A stretch of DNA of 64,000 nucleotides from Coraliomargarita algicola (GTDB lineage: Bacteria; Verrucomicrobiota; Verrucomicrobiia; Opitutales; Coraliomargaritaceae). The stretch spans positions 496,001 through 560,000 of the forward strand of contig NZ_CP138858.1 in NCBI RefSeq assembly GCF_033878955.1, in the 5' to 3' direction. The notes below the pieces were generated by a model that saw only the letters and a list, made by a program, of their open reading frames with translations, did not search any database and was not told where the DNA came from. The translations under genes were made by a program, and so were the position numbers. Below, piece after piece: positions 47,730 through 56,462 of the stretch (position 1 is the first letter of the stretch; every line of letters starts with the position of its first letter).

Positions 47730-48710
47730 TCAAACACTCTGCACTTCAATCGTCACGTGCGGAAACTGCTGTGCATCCAAACGCTCCCGATAAACTTGGG
47801 CAGAGAGTGGACGCTCGGCGACAATTGCTGCGATCACGCTGTAACGATTCGGGCCAATCAACCAAACATGCAAGTCGCTTAACTGCCCTTGCCCATCGCC
47901 CTCTAGCGCATGCTTCACCTGCTGCATGACCGCCGTCGATGCTTGATAATCCAGCAAAACCTGACTGGTTTGTCGCAAAAGTCCCCAAGACCACTTAGCC
48001 ACCAGTAAAGAGCCCACAATGCCCATCACCGGATCCATCCAGATCCATCCAAAATATTTCGCGGCTAAGAGCGCAATGATTGCCGTAACGGAGGTCAACG
48101 CATCCGCTAAGACGTGCAAATACGCTGAGCGTAAATTGTGATCATGATGATGCCCATGATCATGGTGGTGATGATCGCCATGGCTATGATCATGCTCGTG
48201 CTCGTGATGGTGCTCATGGCTGTGTGAATGAGAATGATCATGACCGTGATCATGGTCGGCCCCTAGGATAAAAACGGAGACACCATTCACGATTAATCCA
48301 ATGATCGCCACGGCAATCGCCGAGTTAAATACGATCTCAGTTGGATTCAATAATCGCTCGACACTTTCCCAGGCCATCACCAGCGCAAAGATCGCAAGCA
48401 GCAAAGCCCCGGTGAATCCCCCCAAAGCATTCACTTTGCCAGTGCCGAAACTAAAACGTGTATCATGCGCATGTTTGCGCGCATAAATGTAGGCAAAGGC
48501 AGTGATACCCAGCGCAGCAGTGTGCGAGGCCATGTGCAAGCCATCCGCTAACAATGCCATCGAACCAAAAGCCACGCCAGCTGCGATCTCAATGACCATC
48601 ATCAGCGCAGTAATAGCAATCACCCACAAAGTGCGCGACTCCCCCTCTTTACGGACTTCTTGTCCAAAACTATGACTATGCTGCCATTTCGTAATATCGA
48701 TCTTCCCCAT
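47730..48710 (-). CDS. dmeF: DmeF-like cation diffusion facilitator (Co/Ni/Zn efflux)
   Basis: A 326-aa inner-membrane exporter with six helices. Between helices 4 and 5 lies a ~40-residue histidine-rich cytoplasmic loop (dozens of H alternating with D, E, S and G, residues ~150-195). Helix residues HMASH and HVLADALTS supply the transport site. It forms a pair with the RcnR/DmeR-like repressor 9 bp upstream, matching the dmeRF systems known for cobalt and nickel export. Confidence 0.9.
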   Translation of the reverse strand: MGKIDITKWQHSHSFGQEVRKEGESRTLWVIAITALMMVIEIAAGVAFGSMALLADGLHMASHTAALGITAFAYIYARKHAHDTRFSFGTGKVNALGGFTGALLLAIFALVMAWESVERLLNPTEIVFNSAIAVAIIGLIVNGVSVFILGADHDHGHDHSHSHSHEHHHEHEHDHSHGDHHHHDHGHHHDHNLRSAYLHVLADALTSVTAIIALLAAKYFGWIWMDPVMGIVGSLLVAKWSWGLLRQTSQVLLDYQASTAVMQQVKHALEGDGQGQLSDLHVWLIGPNRYSVIAAIVAERPLSAQVYRERLDAQQFPHVTIEVQSV

Positions 48711-48719
48711 AACACTCCC

Positions 48720-48995
48720 CTATTTTAAATAGCTGTTAATGATCGCCTGCACCTCCTTCGAAGCTTCACGCACCGAATCCGGAGCACCCTCAGCATCGAG
48801 CAAGTGGTGCTCAATGTGCTCGTGAATCAACTCACGCGTCAACGAATTGAGCGCACCACGGCAGGCCGCCACGTTCTGTAGCACCGTATAACAATCTGCC
48901 TGCTCAGTCAGCATTCGTTCCACACTTTCCAACTGCCCCTTCAATCGACGCACTCGCGCCACGAGCTTTTTATTTTCTCCATGTAAATGTCCCAT
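48720..48995 (-). CDS. dmeR: RcnR/DmeR-type metal-sensing repressor
   Basis: A 91-aa all-helical repressor of the CsoR/RcnR family. The RcnR metal ligands are present at identical positions: His3 (MGHLH), Cys35 (ADCY), His60 and His64 (HEHIEHH). This points to Ni/Co rather than copper or formaldehyde. It is the first gene of a two-gene operon with the dmeF-like exporter and lies right behind a C-tract operator. Confidence 0.9.
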   Translation of the reverse strand: MGHLHGENKKLVARVRRLKGQLESVERMLTEQADCYTVLQNVAACRGALNSLTRELIHEHIEHHLLDAEGAPDSVREASKEVQAIINSYLK

Positions 48996-49000
48996 GACGG

Positions 49001-49026
49001 ATATAGTATACCCCCCCTAGGTATAT
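49001..49026 (-). promoter_or_regulatory. RcnR/DmeR-type operator
   Basis: A tract of seven C is flanked by the inverted repeat GTATA/TATAC-like arms (ATAGTATA ... TAGGTATAT). AT-rich inverted arms around a C/G tract are the known binding site of RcnR/FrmR/DmeR proteins. It lies 6 bp upstream of the dmeR-like start codon. Confidence 0.65.
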
Positions 49027-49162
49027 TCAAGTTGTAAATGACAATGATTACCAGCTTCTATAGTTTAGTAGCCATTCAAAGCTGAGTTCTTACGACTTGC
49101 TTCTAGCAGCATAAGTTCAATCATATGGATCGCTCCGCAAACCACTTAACTGGATACACCCC

Positions 49163-49444
49163 ATGGAACTGATACTCCTGCTGTTCATCTTCGTGCTGGC
49201 TGCCTTTCTAGGCTTCGAGCTCATTGCAAAAGTGCCCTCACAACTACATACCCCGTTGATGTCGGGGTCCAACGCGATCTCTGGGATCACCGTGGTTGGC
49301 GCAATCCTCGCCGTGCACAACGACTCCAGCGGACTCTCGGTATGGCTTGGATTCGCCGCCATCGTGCTGGCAACGATCAACGTGGTGGGGGGCTACATGG
49401 TCACCGATCGCATGCTGGGAATGTTCAAAAAGAAGGGTAAGTAA
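49163..49444 (+). CDS. pntAB: NAD(P) transhydrogenase alpha subunit part 2
   Basis: A 93-aa membrane subunit with three helices, the part called PntAB in bacteria with split alpha subunits. It ends with a Lys-rich tail (MFKKKGK). The stop overlaps the pntB start (TAATG). The soluble NAD-binding subunit PntAA normally precedes it but is not here: the upstream gene is the divergent dmeR-like repressor. Confidence 0.93.
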   Translation: MELILLLFIFVLAAFLGFELIAKVPSQLHTPLMSGSNAISGITVVGAILAVHNDSSGLSVWLGFAAIVLATINVVGGYMVTDRMLGMFKKKGK

Positions 49445-50859
49445 TGAGCGCCGAAACAATTGTTAATCTCTCTTACATCGTCGCAGCGATCCTCTTCGTG
49501 TTCGGCATCAAGATGCTGGGCAAAGCCGATACAGCTAAGCGCGGCAACCTACTCTCTTCGCTGGGCATGTTACTGGCGGTCGTAGTCACCTTGCTCAACA
49601 AAGGGCTCGATTTCCCACTCGTCATCGGAGCTTTGGCCCTCGGAGCGGGCATTGGATTCGTCGCGGCCAAACGTGTGCAAATGACGGGCATGCCTGAGTT
49701 GGTCGCACTCTTCAATGGTTTTGGGGGCCTAGCGTCGCTACTAGTGGGCTGGGCGGAATATCACCGCGCCATCCATCCTGCCAGCATCATCGAACAGGCT
49801 CTGCGCGCTGAAGTGCCGTCCTTTACGGCAGCGGTCACCGTGTTGGCGATTGTGATTGGTGGTATCACTTTTACAGGCTCAATGTATGCTTGGGGCAAAC
49901 TTTCGGGTAAACTGGGCGGTCGCGCCTTAAGCTTCGCTGGCCAGAAAACACTGAACGCGTTACTCGCGCTGGGCATTGTAGCCTCAGGTGTCGTCTTTAG
50001 TATCTCGCCCACGGCGGAGCTCGCCTACTGCTTATTACTGACCGTGATCGTGCTGTCACTCTTACTCGGCATCTTTGCCGTCATGCCTATTGGTGGCGGC
50101 GACATGCCAGTCGTCATTTCGCTGCTCAACTCATGCTCGGGCCTGGCGGCCTGTGCCGCCGGTTTTGTGATCAACAATAATGTCTTGGTCGTCGCAGGCT
50201 GCCTGGTCGGGGCCTCCGGCCTCATCCTCACCGTGATCATGTGTAAGGCGATGAATCGCACACTCAAGAACGTGCTCTTTTCAGGCTTCGGCGCCACCAC
50301 ACAAGTCAGCAGCGGCGAAAGTTCCGGCGAACTCAAGCCCATCTCGCCGGAAGACGCCTACTACATATTGGAAGCCGCCAAGAACGTCATCATCATTCCT
50401 GGTTACGGCATGGCCGTGGCGCAGGCGCAGCATGCCGTCAAAGAGCTCGGCGAGTTACTGGAGGCCAACGACTGCGAGGTGCGCTACGCGATCCACCCCG
50501 TGGCTGGGCGCATGCCGGGCCACATGAACGTGCTACTGGCCGAAGCCGACGTGCCCTACGAGCAATTGGTCGAAATGGACGACGTGAACCCAACCATCGA
50601 AATGGTCGATGTTGCCATCGTCATCGGTGCCAACGACGTAGTCAACCCCGCCGCAGCCAACGACGAAAGCAGCCCCATTTACGGCATGCCAATCATCGAA
50701 GCGCACAAGGCTAAAACCACCTTCTGCCTCAAACGCGGCAAGGGCGCTGGCTTCTCCGGACTAGAAAATCAACTCTTCACGGCTCCCAACACTCGTATGC
50801 TCTACGGCGACGCCAAAGCGACCGTCACCAATCTAGTCGCGCAATTTAAGGAAAGTTAA
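49444..50859 (+). CDS. pntB: NAD(P) transhydrogenase beta subunit
   Basis: A 471-aa subunit carrying the proton channel (nine helices) and the NADP-binding domain III. The latter shows GYGMAVAQAQHAVKEL and the segment HPVAGRMPGHMNVLLAEADVPYE (core RMPGHMNVLLAEA) and GANDVVNPAA. It uses the proton gradient to make NADPH from NADH. It overlaps pntAB by one base. Confidence 0.96.
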   Translation: MSAETIVNLSYIVAAILFVFGIKMLGKADTAKRGNLLSSLGMLLAVVVTLLNKGLDFPLVIGALALGAGIGFVAAKRVQMTGMPELVALFNGFGGLASLLVGWAEYHRAIHPASIIEQALRAEVPSFTAAVTVLAIVIGGITFTGSMYAWGKLSGKLGGRALSFAGQKTLNALLALGIVASGVVFSISPTAELAYCLLLTVIVLSLLLGIFAVMPIGGGDMPVVISLLNSCSGLAACAAGFVINNNVLVVAGCLVGASGLILTVIMCKAMNRTLKNVLFSGFGATTQVSSGESSGELKPISPEDAYYILEAAKNVIIIPGYGMAVAQAQHAVKELGELLEANDCEVRYAIHPVAGRMPGHMNVLLAEADVPYEQLVEMDDVNPTIEMVDVAIVIGANDVVNPAAANDESSPIYGMPIIEAHKAKTTFCLKRGKGAGFSGLENQLFTAPNTRMLYGDAKATVTNLVAQFKES

Positions 50860-50877
50860 TATGAATATACGCTGGCG

Positions 50878-51573
50878 ATGCGACGCATGCACGCTACCAC
50901 TATTCATATGCAAGACGACCACATCTCCCTCGTTATCGATGGCTCAGGCAGCACGGTATTTGCTGGGCTGCTCAATAGTCAGGACCAATGGCTGGCTACG
51001 ATCGATCGTACCGGCACGCCGCTGGAAGAACTTTTCCCAGCCATCGAAGAAGCCTTACAGCAAGCAAAGCTCAGCTTAGCTGACATCCGTAGCTACATTT
51101 ATTGCGAAGGCCCGGGCTCTGTGCTGGGACTGCGGCTCTGCGCCATGGCGATCGAAATCTGGACGCGACTCTACCCGACATCCGCACAACTTTACAAATA
51201 CAACAGCTTACAGCTGACGGCTCATACACTACTCCATTCAAAGCCCGAACTGCACGAGGCACTGATCGTGGCTGACTGGAAAAAAGGTGCTTGGAACGCC
51301 CTCTACATTCGAGAGGGTCAGGTTGGAGCCGCTGAAGTGATCGACGACGCGGCACTCGATGCCTGCCGCAGCCCCGTCTATCATTTGCCCCAGCGTAAAG
51401 GCTGGCAAAGCCCGCCCGCCAATGCACAGACGCTACAGTATGACCCGGCGGAGCTTAGCAAGGTGCGTAAGATGCCCACACTGTTACAAGCAACAGAAGG
51501 CGTAGAACTCTACAGTTCCGGCATCAATACATTTCAGAAATGGACACCTGCACGCCATCGCGCACAGGGATAA
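50878..51573 (+). CDS. tsaB: TsaB-like tRNA threonylcarbamoyladenosine protein
   Basis: A 231-aa ASKHA-fold protein of the TsaB/YeaZ family, needed for t6A modification of tRNA. The signature YCEGPGSVLGLRLCAMA matches the family GPGSFTGLR motif with small changes. The N-terminal strand is less typical (the usual AIDTST is DGSGST), so the protein is a diverged member. It starts 18 bp after pntB and is followed by alr 16 bp later. Confidence 0.78.
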   Translation: MRRMHATTIHMQDDHISLVIDGSGSTVFAGLLNSQDQWLATIDRTGTPLEELFPAIEEALQQAKLSLADIRSYIYCEGPGSVLGLRLCAMAIEIWTRLYPTSAQLYKYNSLQLTAHTLLHSKPELHEALIVADWKKGAWNALYIREGQVGAAEVIDDAALDACRSPVYHLPQRKGWQSPPANAQTLQYDPAELSKVRKMPTLLQATEGVELYSSGINTFQKWTPARHRAQG

Positions 51574-51589
51574 GTTCAAGCAAAACAGA

Positions 51590-52735
51590 GTGAATACAGG
51601 CACCACATCCACTCGTCGCTGCTGGGCAGAAATCGACCTCGCAGCATTCGAACGTAATTTAAAGCGTATACAAGCCGCGTTGCCAGCTCGCATGCGTTAC
51701 CTCGCCGTGGTCAAAGCAGACGCCTATGGGCACGGCATGCCGCCCATCGTGCGTCGCCTCATGCAAAGCGGCGTGGACTGTTTCGCCGTAGCCAACGTAG
51801 CCGAGGCGGCCGACATTCGCCATATGGGTGCCGGCTGGCCCATACTGGTGCTCAGCCCACTACTCCCCGAAGAGGACCACTTGCTGCTCGAATATGATCT
51901 GACAGCAACCGTCAGCACATATGAAGAATGCCTACGCCTCAACGCATTGGGCCAATCGCACGCGACCTCAATTAAGGTCCACCTAAAAATCGACACAGGC
52001 ATGGGGCGACTGGGCATCTGGCATCGTGATGCTCCGACGCTATTGGCCCAAATCCATGCATTGCCCGCCTTACAGCTGGAAGGTGTGTACACCCACTTCT
52101 CCAGTGCCGATAGTGACCCCGAGTTCACTCAAACACAACGCGAACGTTTTTTGGCCGCATTGAAGGCGGATGCACCGATCCCCGAAAACTTACTCATTCA
52201 TGCAGATAACTCCGCCGGCATTGACACTCTAAGCGATGACAGCCCCTTCAATGCCGTGCGCATCGGACTCCTGCAGTTTGGAGTGCCTCCCTACCCCGAT
52301 TCCGCCCTCGGCCGCGTCGTAGTCGAGCCCGTCTTCAGTTTCCACACACGTATCGGCCTGATTAAAGCCCTGCCCCGTGGCACCGACATCAGTTACGCAC
52401 GCACCCACAAACTCACGCGGGATTCTCGTATCGCCCTACTCACGGCCGGCTATGGCGATGGCATCACACGCGAACTCAGCAATCGCGGCCAGGTGCTGAT
52501 CCACGGTCAACGCTGCCCCATCTTAGGCCGCGTCACGATGGATCAAACGATCGTCGATGTCACTGACTGCCCCCAAGCACAAATCGGCGATGCAGTCGTA
52601 TTGATCGGCAAAGATGGCTCACAAGAGATCACCACCACTGAATTTAGCGAAAAAGCGCACACCATTCCCTGGGAAACACTCTGTTCAGTGACCAAACGCG
52701 TGACCCGCGTCTATGTCGGCTCCCGCGAGCTATAA
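51590..52735 (+). CDS. alr: Alanine racemase
   Basis: A 381-aa PLP enzyme that makes D-alanine for peptidoglycan. The PLP Lys is in AVVKADAYGHG (Lys42), the catalytic Tyr in DISYARTHKL, and the carboxyl-binding Arg region lies in KIDTGMGRLGI. GTG 51590 is the only start that includes the complete N-terminal strand. Confidence 0.95.
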   Translation: MNTGTTSTRRCWAEIDLAAFERNLKRIQAALPARMRYLAVVKADAYGHGMPPIVRRLMQSGVDCFAVANVAEAADIRHMGAGWPILVLSPLLPEEDHLLLEYDLTATVSTYEECLRLNALGQSHATSIKVHLKIDTGMGRLGIWHRDAPTLLAQIHALPALQLEGVYTHFSSADSDPEFTQTQRERFLAALKADAPIPENLLIHADNSAGIDTLSDDSPFNAVRIGLLQFGVPPYPDSALGRVVVEPVFSFHTRIGLIKALPRGTDISYARTHKLTRDSRIALLTAGYGDGITRELSNRGQVLIHGQRCPILGRVTMDQTIVDVTDCPQAQIGDAVVLIGKDGSQEITTTEFSEKAHTIPWETLCSVTKRVTRVYVGSREL

Positions 52736-52913
52736 GTTTAGGAGTTAGAGAAGGCCTAAAAGCTTAACAGCACTCACAATCGGATCACCGGCGTCCGCTA
52801 ACAGACACACTACGTTTGAGGAACACCTGATAAGCGATGCAGTAGATGACCTCATCCTGTTCGCGGCCAAACATAAGCCCACTCCAGAAGCCAGAAGCGC
52901 TTACAAGCGTTCT

Positions 52914-53435
52914 CTAGCCCTGAGGGGCAACTCGTAGTTCCGCGGCACTCCAGACTTGGTATTTGACCTCGAAGCCCTCAGGCACGATGACCACAATCGG
53001 CACTTTACTGTTGTAACGAATCGGCTCTAGCGGCGCACCGAGTTCAACAAAGCGCTCGACCTGCGGAGCTGCTGGATTGACCGCCATTAGAGTGCCGGCC
53101 ATGTGGCCTTCCGACTCGAGCTGATAATAAGTGTAGCCCCAGCCTTCCACTGTGACGGCTTCAAGTGTGCCCAAAAGTCGGTAATTATTGACCGAATCCG
53201 TCAGTACGGTTTTACCGATCACCAATGTGACGAAGTGCGCGGCCTCATCCTCCAAAGCAGGTAAACGAATGACATGACGCTGATAATCAGGCTCGGGCAA
53301 AGGGAAAGCCTCTAAGTCCTCAGAAGCTGTAACTGTGGCAGACGGAGCCGTCACCTGAGCAACATCACCTGTGCTGACGCAGCCCGCGGTGAAAATCATC
53401 AGCAATAATAGATGAATACGAATCAATAGCATCAT
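52914..53435 (-). CDS. Ecotin-family protease inhibitor, lipoprotein form
   Basis: A 173-aa protein with lipobox FTAGC (Cys19), then a linker of ~25 residues and an ecotin-like domain (residues ~45-170). It matches E. coli ecotin along its length: RHVIRLPALEDE, VEGWGYTYY, IRYNSKVPIVVIVPEGFEVKYQVW. Ecotin inhibits trypsin-like serine proteases. The reactive-site region reads GTLMA, placing Leu116 at the P1 position (Met84 in E. coli). The two disulfide cysteines of E. coli ecotin (Cys50, Cys87) are Ser81 and Val119 here. Downstream of pyrD on the same strand, 54 bp apart. Confidence 0.85.
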   Translation of the reverse strand: MMLLIRIHLLLLMIFTAGCVSTGDVAQVTAPSATVTASEDLEAFPLPEPDYQRHVIRLPALEDEAAHFVTLVIGKTVLTDSVNNYRLLGTLEAVTVEGWGYTYYQLESEGHMAGTLMAVNPAAPQVERFVELGAPLEPIRYNSKVPIVVIVPEGFEVKYQVWSAAELRVAPQG

Positions 53436-53489
53436 ATAGAAATAGGTGTACGATATAAGACCGGAGGACAGCTAACTGTCCACAAGCCA

Positions 53490-54554
53490 CTAGATCCAGT
53501 CTTCGCCCTTAGACTTCAGCGCGCGCGCAAGTTCACGCGCGAAAAATGGCCCGCGATAGACCCATCCCGTGTAAATTTGTACCATTGAGGCGCCTGCATC
53601 AATTTTCTCGCCTGCGGCTTCCACGGAATCGATTCCGCCCACCCCGATGATTGGCAGCTTCCCCTCTGTCGACTTATAGATGTAATTAATGACCTCGTTC
53701 GAACGGCGGCGGATAAAGTCTCCCCCACTCAAGCCACCAGTTTCCTTACTCTTAAAACCCTCTGGGCGCTGGATCGTCGTATTCGTGGCAATTATACCAT
53801 CGTAGTCCAGTTCCAGTAACACGCCGACAATCTCGTCGATTTCCTTAAACGTGAGGTCGGGGGCGATTTTAAGCAGCAGCGGGTGTGGATCACGCCCGAG
53901 CTTCTTGGCATGCGACAAGTTCTCGTGACGAATCGTCTGTAATAATTCCCGTAAATAGGTCGCCCCCTGCAGATCACGCAAGCCCGCGGTGTTGGGACTA
54001 CTGATATTAATGGTAAAGTAGTCAGCCTGATCCGCCAAGGTGCGAAAACTCGCGACATAGTCATCTACTGCTTGATCCAGCGGCGTGGTTTTAGCCTTAC
54101 CGATATTGACCCCCACAGGAATGCCGCGCTTGCCCTTCGGGTAATTCTTTGAAAGGGCCTGCAACATCACTTCAGAGCCCTTGTTATTAAAGCCCATACG
54201 GTTGATCAGAGAATGTTGCTCCGGATAGCGAAACAGTCTGGGACGTGGATTGCCTGGCTGCCCCTCTGGCGTGACAGTGCCGACTTCAGCATGTCCGAAG
54301 CCCAAAGCTTCGATCGCACGTGGAAACTCGCCATCTTTGTCCATTCCGGCAGCCAGCCCCACACGATTTGGAAATTCCAAGCCAAAGAGCTTTACAGCTT
54401 TGTCTTCGCACACCTGATTGTAACGGCGCACCAGCTTACACAACGTAGGCAAAGCCCCCATTGTCATTAACGCGGTGCGACCGCGATCGTGTGCTTGCTC
54501 GGGCTCCATCTTGAATAAAGCCGGACGCACTAAGTTTTCGTAAATAAATCCCAT
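53490..54554 (-). CDS. pyrD: Dihydroorotate dehydrogenase (quinone), class 2
   Basis: A 354-aa membrane-associated FMN enzyme for pyrimidine synthesis. An N-terminal helix (FIYENLVRPALFKMEPEQAHD) is typical of class 2. NISSPNTAGLRDLQ supplies the catalytic Ser, and the FMN-binding loops GVGGIDSVEAA and TGWVYRGP are seen. It uses quinone as electron acceptor. Confidence 0.96.
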   Translation of the reverse strand: MGFIYENLVRPALFKMEPEQAHDRGRTALMTMGALPTLCKLVRRYNQVCEDKAVKLFGLEFPNRVGLAAGMDKDGEFPRAIEALGFGHAEVGTVTPEGQPGNPRPRLFRYPEQHSLINRMGFNNKGSEVMLQALSKNYPKGKRGIPVGVNIGKAKTTPLDQAVDDYVASFRTLADQADYFTINISSPNTAGLRDLQGATYLRELLQTIRHENLSHAKKLGRDPHPLLLKIAPDLTFKEIDEIVGVLLELDYDGIIATNTTIQRPEGFKSKETGGLSGGDFIRRRSNEVINYIYKSTEGKLPIIGVGGIDSVEAAGEKIDAGASMVQIYTGWVYRGPFFARELARALKSKGEDWI

Positions 54555-54747
54555 AACGGTCTCTCTTATGCAGAATCTCAGAACGTAACACCCACTTTAC
54601 GCAAAACAATGAAAAAGACACATTGAAAAAAATTCTGACTAAGCACTTTACAAAGGATAAAACGAGTCTTTAACCACCTAGTATGGATCGCTACTGAACT
54701 CACTGTAGCCCCATCTCTAAGAAATACACAAAGCGTCTTCAAACCGT

Positions 54748-55500
54748 ATGTCGAAACCTACTACTAAACTCACTTGGTGCAAAGCCCGCTTGGGCGAAGA
54801 TATGAACTGGTGGATCAACGAGATCAGCGACCCCGTCCACTGGGACGTCGATGGCCTCGGAATTATCGATCCTCGCCAATTCCAACACATCATTGATCTA
54901 CTTGAACCATTGAGCGACTACGGCCTACAAAATGAGTTGGTCGACGATGCATTCTATTCTTTTGGCATTGAGAATGTAGAAGAAGACAAAACCATACTAC
55001 TGAAACGCGTACAAGATAGCATCTTAGAGAGTGAAGAACCACTCTTCGCACTCCCCGACGTGCTGGATGAGGAAAAGGGGCCGTACGCAGACTTGCTCGA
55101 TCACATCACTAAGCTACGCGTTAAAATGCTCAACGATCTAATCGACTTCTCTCAAAACCTCACGGTGGAAGAACTCGAAGAAGAGATCCGTGAAGCACAA
55201 AACGCGGATTTCATGGAAGGGCGAGCCTCGCACTTCTTCACCGAGCTCACTGCTATCCTCGAATATGTGCCCGACGGCTTCGAACTCGACGACGACGAAG
55301 ATGCCAAGCCTAAGACTGAAGACGAAGAACTTGAAAAAGACCTCGCCGACGTCGACGCAGGCACTGAAGTCGACGAAAAGATCGAAGAGGACGATACCAT
55401 GAAGTGGGACGAAGAAGAGGAAGATGAGGTCGAAGATTACGAAGAAACCACAGCTCCACCGGACGAAACCATCGACGAGGACGACGACGAGAGAAAGTAG
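54748..55500 (+). CDS. Uncharacterised protein with very acidic C-terminal tail
   Basis: A 250-aa protein. The first ~170 residues are mixed alpha-helical (WWINEISDPVHWDVDGLGIID at the start) with no family I recognise; the last ~80 are almost all Asp and Glu with few Lys (ends DETIDEDDDERK). No signal peptide or membrane segment. A strong terminator follows. Acidic tails of this kind often mediate binding to basic proteins or RNA-binding partners. Confidence 0.8.
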   Translation: MSKPTTKLTWCKARLGEDMNWWINEISDPVHWDVDGLGIIDPRQFQHIIDLLEPLSDYGLQNELVDDAFYSFGIENVEEDKTILLKRVQDSILESEEPLFALPDVLDEEKGPYADLLDHITKLRVKMLNDLIDFSQNLTVEELEEEIREAQNADFMEGRASHFFTELTAILEYVPDGFELDDDEDAKPKTEDEELEKDLADVDAGTEVDEKIEEDDTMKWDEEEEDEVEDYEETTAPPDETIDEDDDERK

Positions 55501-55520
55501 TCACCAACCAGATTTTGACA

Positions 55521-55553
55521 AAAGCCCGACCACAATGGTCGGGCTTTTTTTTT
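55521..55553 (+). terminator. Rho-independent terminator
   Basis: A perfect hairpin with arms AAAGCCCGACCA and TGGTCGGGCTTT followed by T, 20 bp after the acidic-tail gene. Confidence 0.95.
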
Positions 55554-55835
55554 GCGCGCACATTTTCCCGACTGAGAGCCTCATTCAGAAAAAAAGCGGA
55601 TAATCCTAGAAAGGGTAGTCAGAACACAAATCTCAAAAGCCAGCTATGAATATCAAGAAGTTACAGCGCTTCCCATCTCACCCAAACAGCGCATGCCATG
55701 ATTTCCATAACTAACTGATTAGAGTGGCAGGCTTCTAGTCTCTGCCCTCTGATCTCTGTCCTCTGGTCTCTGTCCTCTGTCCTCTGTCCTTAGCCAGATA
55801 GAGCGAGCACCCATTACATTTGACTCACATCCCGA
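55554..55835. other. Intergenic region without genes
   Basis: Together with the terminator this is a 335-bp gap. I see no gene; it contains the short word repeat listed separately at 55738-55791. Confidence 0.7.
55738..55791 (+). repeat. Short tandem repeat of TCTGTCCTC-like words
   Basis: About six imperfect copies of an 8-9 bp word (CTCTGTCC, with variants CTCTGATC and CTCTGGTC) in a row. It has the look of a slippage-generated spacer, similar in style to the word repeat at 11238-11330. Confidence 0.7.
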
Positions 55836-56462
55836 CTAGGCAACTCGCGCCTTCTTACGCTTCACCAAGTATAGGCCGGCACTCCCCATCAACATGGATA
55901 CGGCCACACCCGGTAGAGGTTGCCCATTGGCCGATTGAGCGCTGCCACTCACACGGAATGCAAACTCAATTTTGCCCTTTTTACCATACTCACCGCCGAA
56001 GGTAAATGCAGCCTCACTGCCTTTCTTGCTTTTTTCATAGCCAATATAAGTCTTATTTTTCTTGGTGCCGATAGTTGTATTACCGTCGCTATCCGTCACA
56101 AAGAAAAGTAAGCTCGCACCCGCAGTGAACTCGCCAATATCTAATGAGAAAGTCCCTTCCTCCCATGAGCCTGCGATTTCAACATCCCGACTAGTCGTCT
56201 GACCGCTGGAATCCGTCGCTTGCACAGTCAGCGTCATCCAATCAGTAATGACGCCACCATCAGAGCCACAATGATCATCGCTGTCGACAAATGTAAGCGT
56301 AAGGCCGCCATCCTGAGCGACTGTTAAGGCGTCTTCTTTACCATTCTTGTCGTATGTAACAAATTCACTGTCAACATAGTCGCCGTATTGATAAGTGGCC
56401 ATCAAAGAGGACGCGCACAGTGCAAGTGCAAGTATAGCGAGCGTAAGTGTTTTCTTAATCAT
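55836..56462 (-). CDS. Secreted protein with PEP-CTERM-like sorting tail
   Basis: A 208-aa exported protein. A signal peptide (LTLAILALALCASSLMA) begins it and the C-terminus has the three-part sorting signal: QPLPGVA, then a hydrophobic stretch (VAVSMLMGSAGLYLV) and a basic tail KRKKARVA. The usual VPEP is replaced by PLPG. The mature part is a beta-rich, lysine-containing domain without a family I recognise. Such proteins are processed by an exosortase and kept at the cell surface. Confidence 0.82.
   Translation of the reverse strand: MIKKTLTLAILALALCASSLMATYQYGDYVDSEFVTYDKNGKEDALTVAQDGGLTLTFVDSDDHCGSDGGVITDWMTLTVQATDSSGQTTSRDVEIAGSWEEGTFSLDIGEFTAGASLLFFVTDSDGNTTIGTKKNKTYIGYEKSKKGSEAAFTFGGEYGKKGKIEFAFRVSGSAQSANGQPLPGVAVSMLMGSAGLYLVKRKKARVA

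Noticed and set aside
47730..48710. Plus-strand ORFs across the His-rich loop of the exporter
   Set aside because: They are complementary-strand shadows of the CAT/CAC-rich histidine codons.
52790..52913. Protein-like frame (FEEHLISDAVDDLILFAAK) between alr and the ecotin-like gene
   Set aside because: No start codon or family resemblance, and it runs into the end of the ecotin-like gene on the other strand; probably chance.
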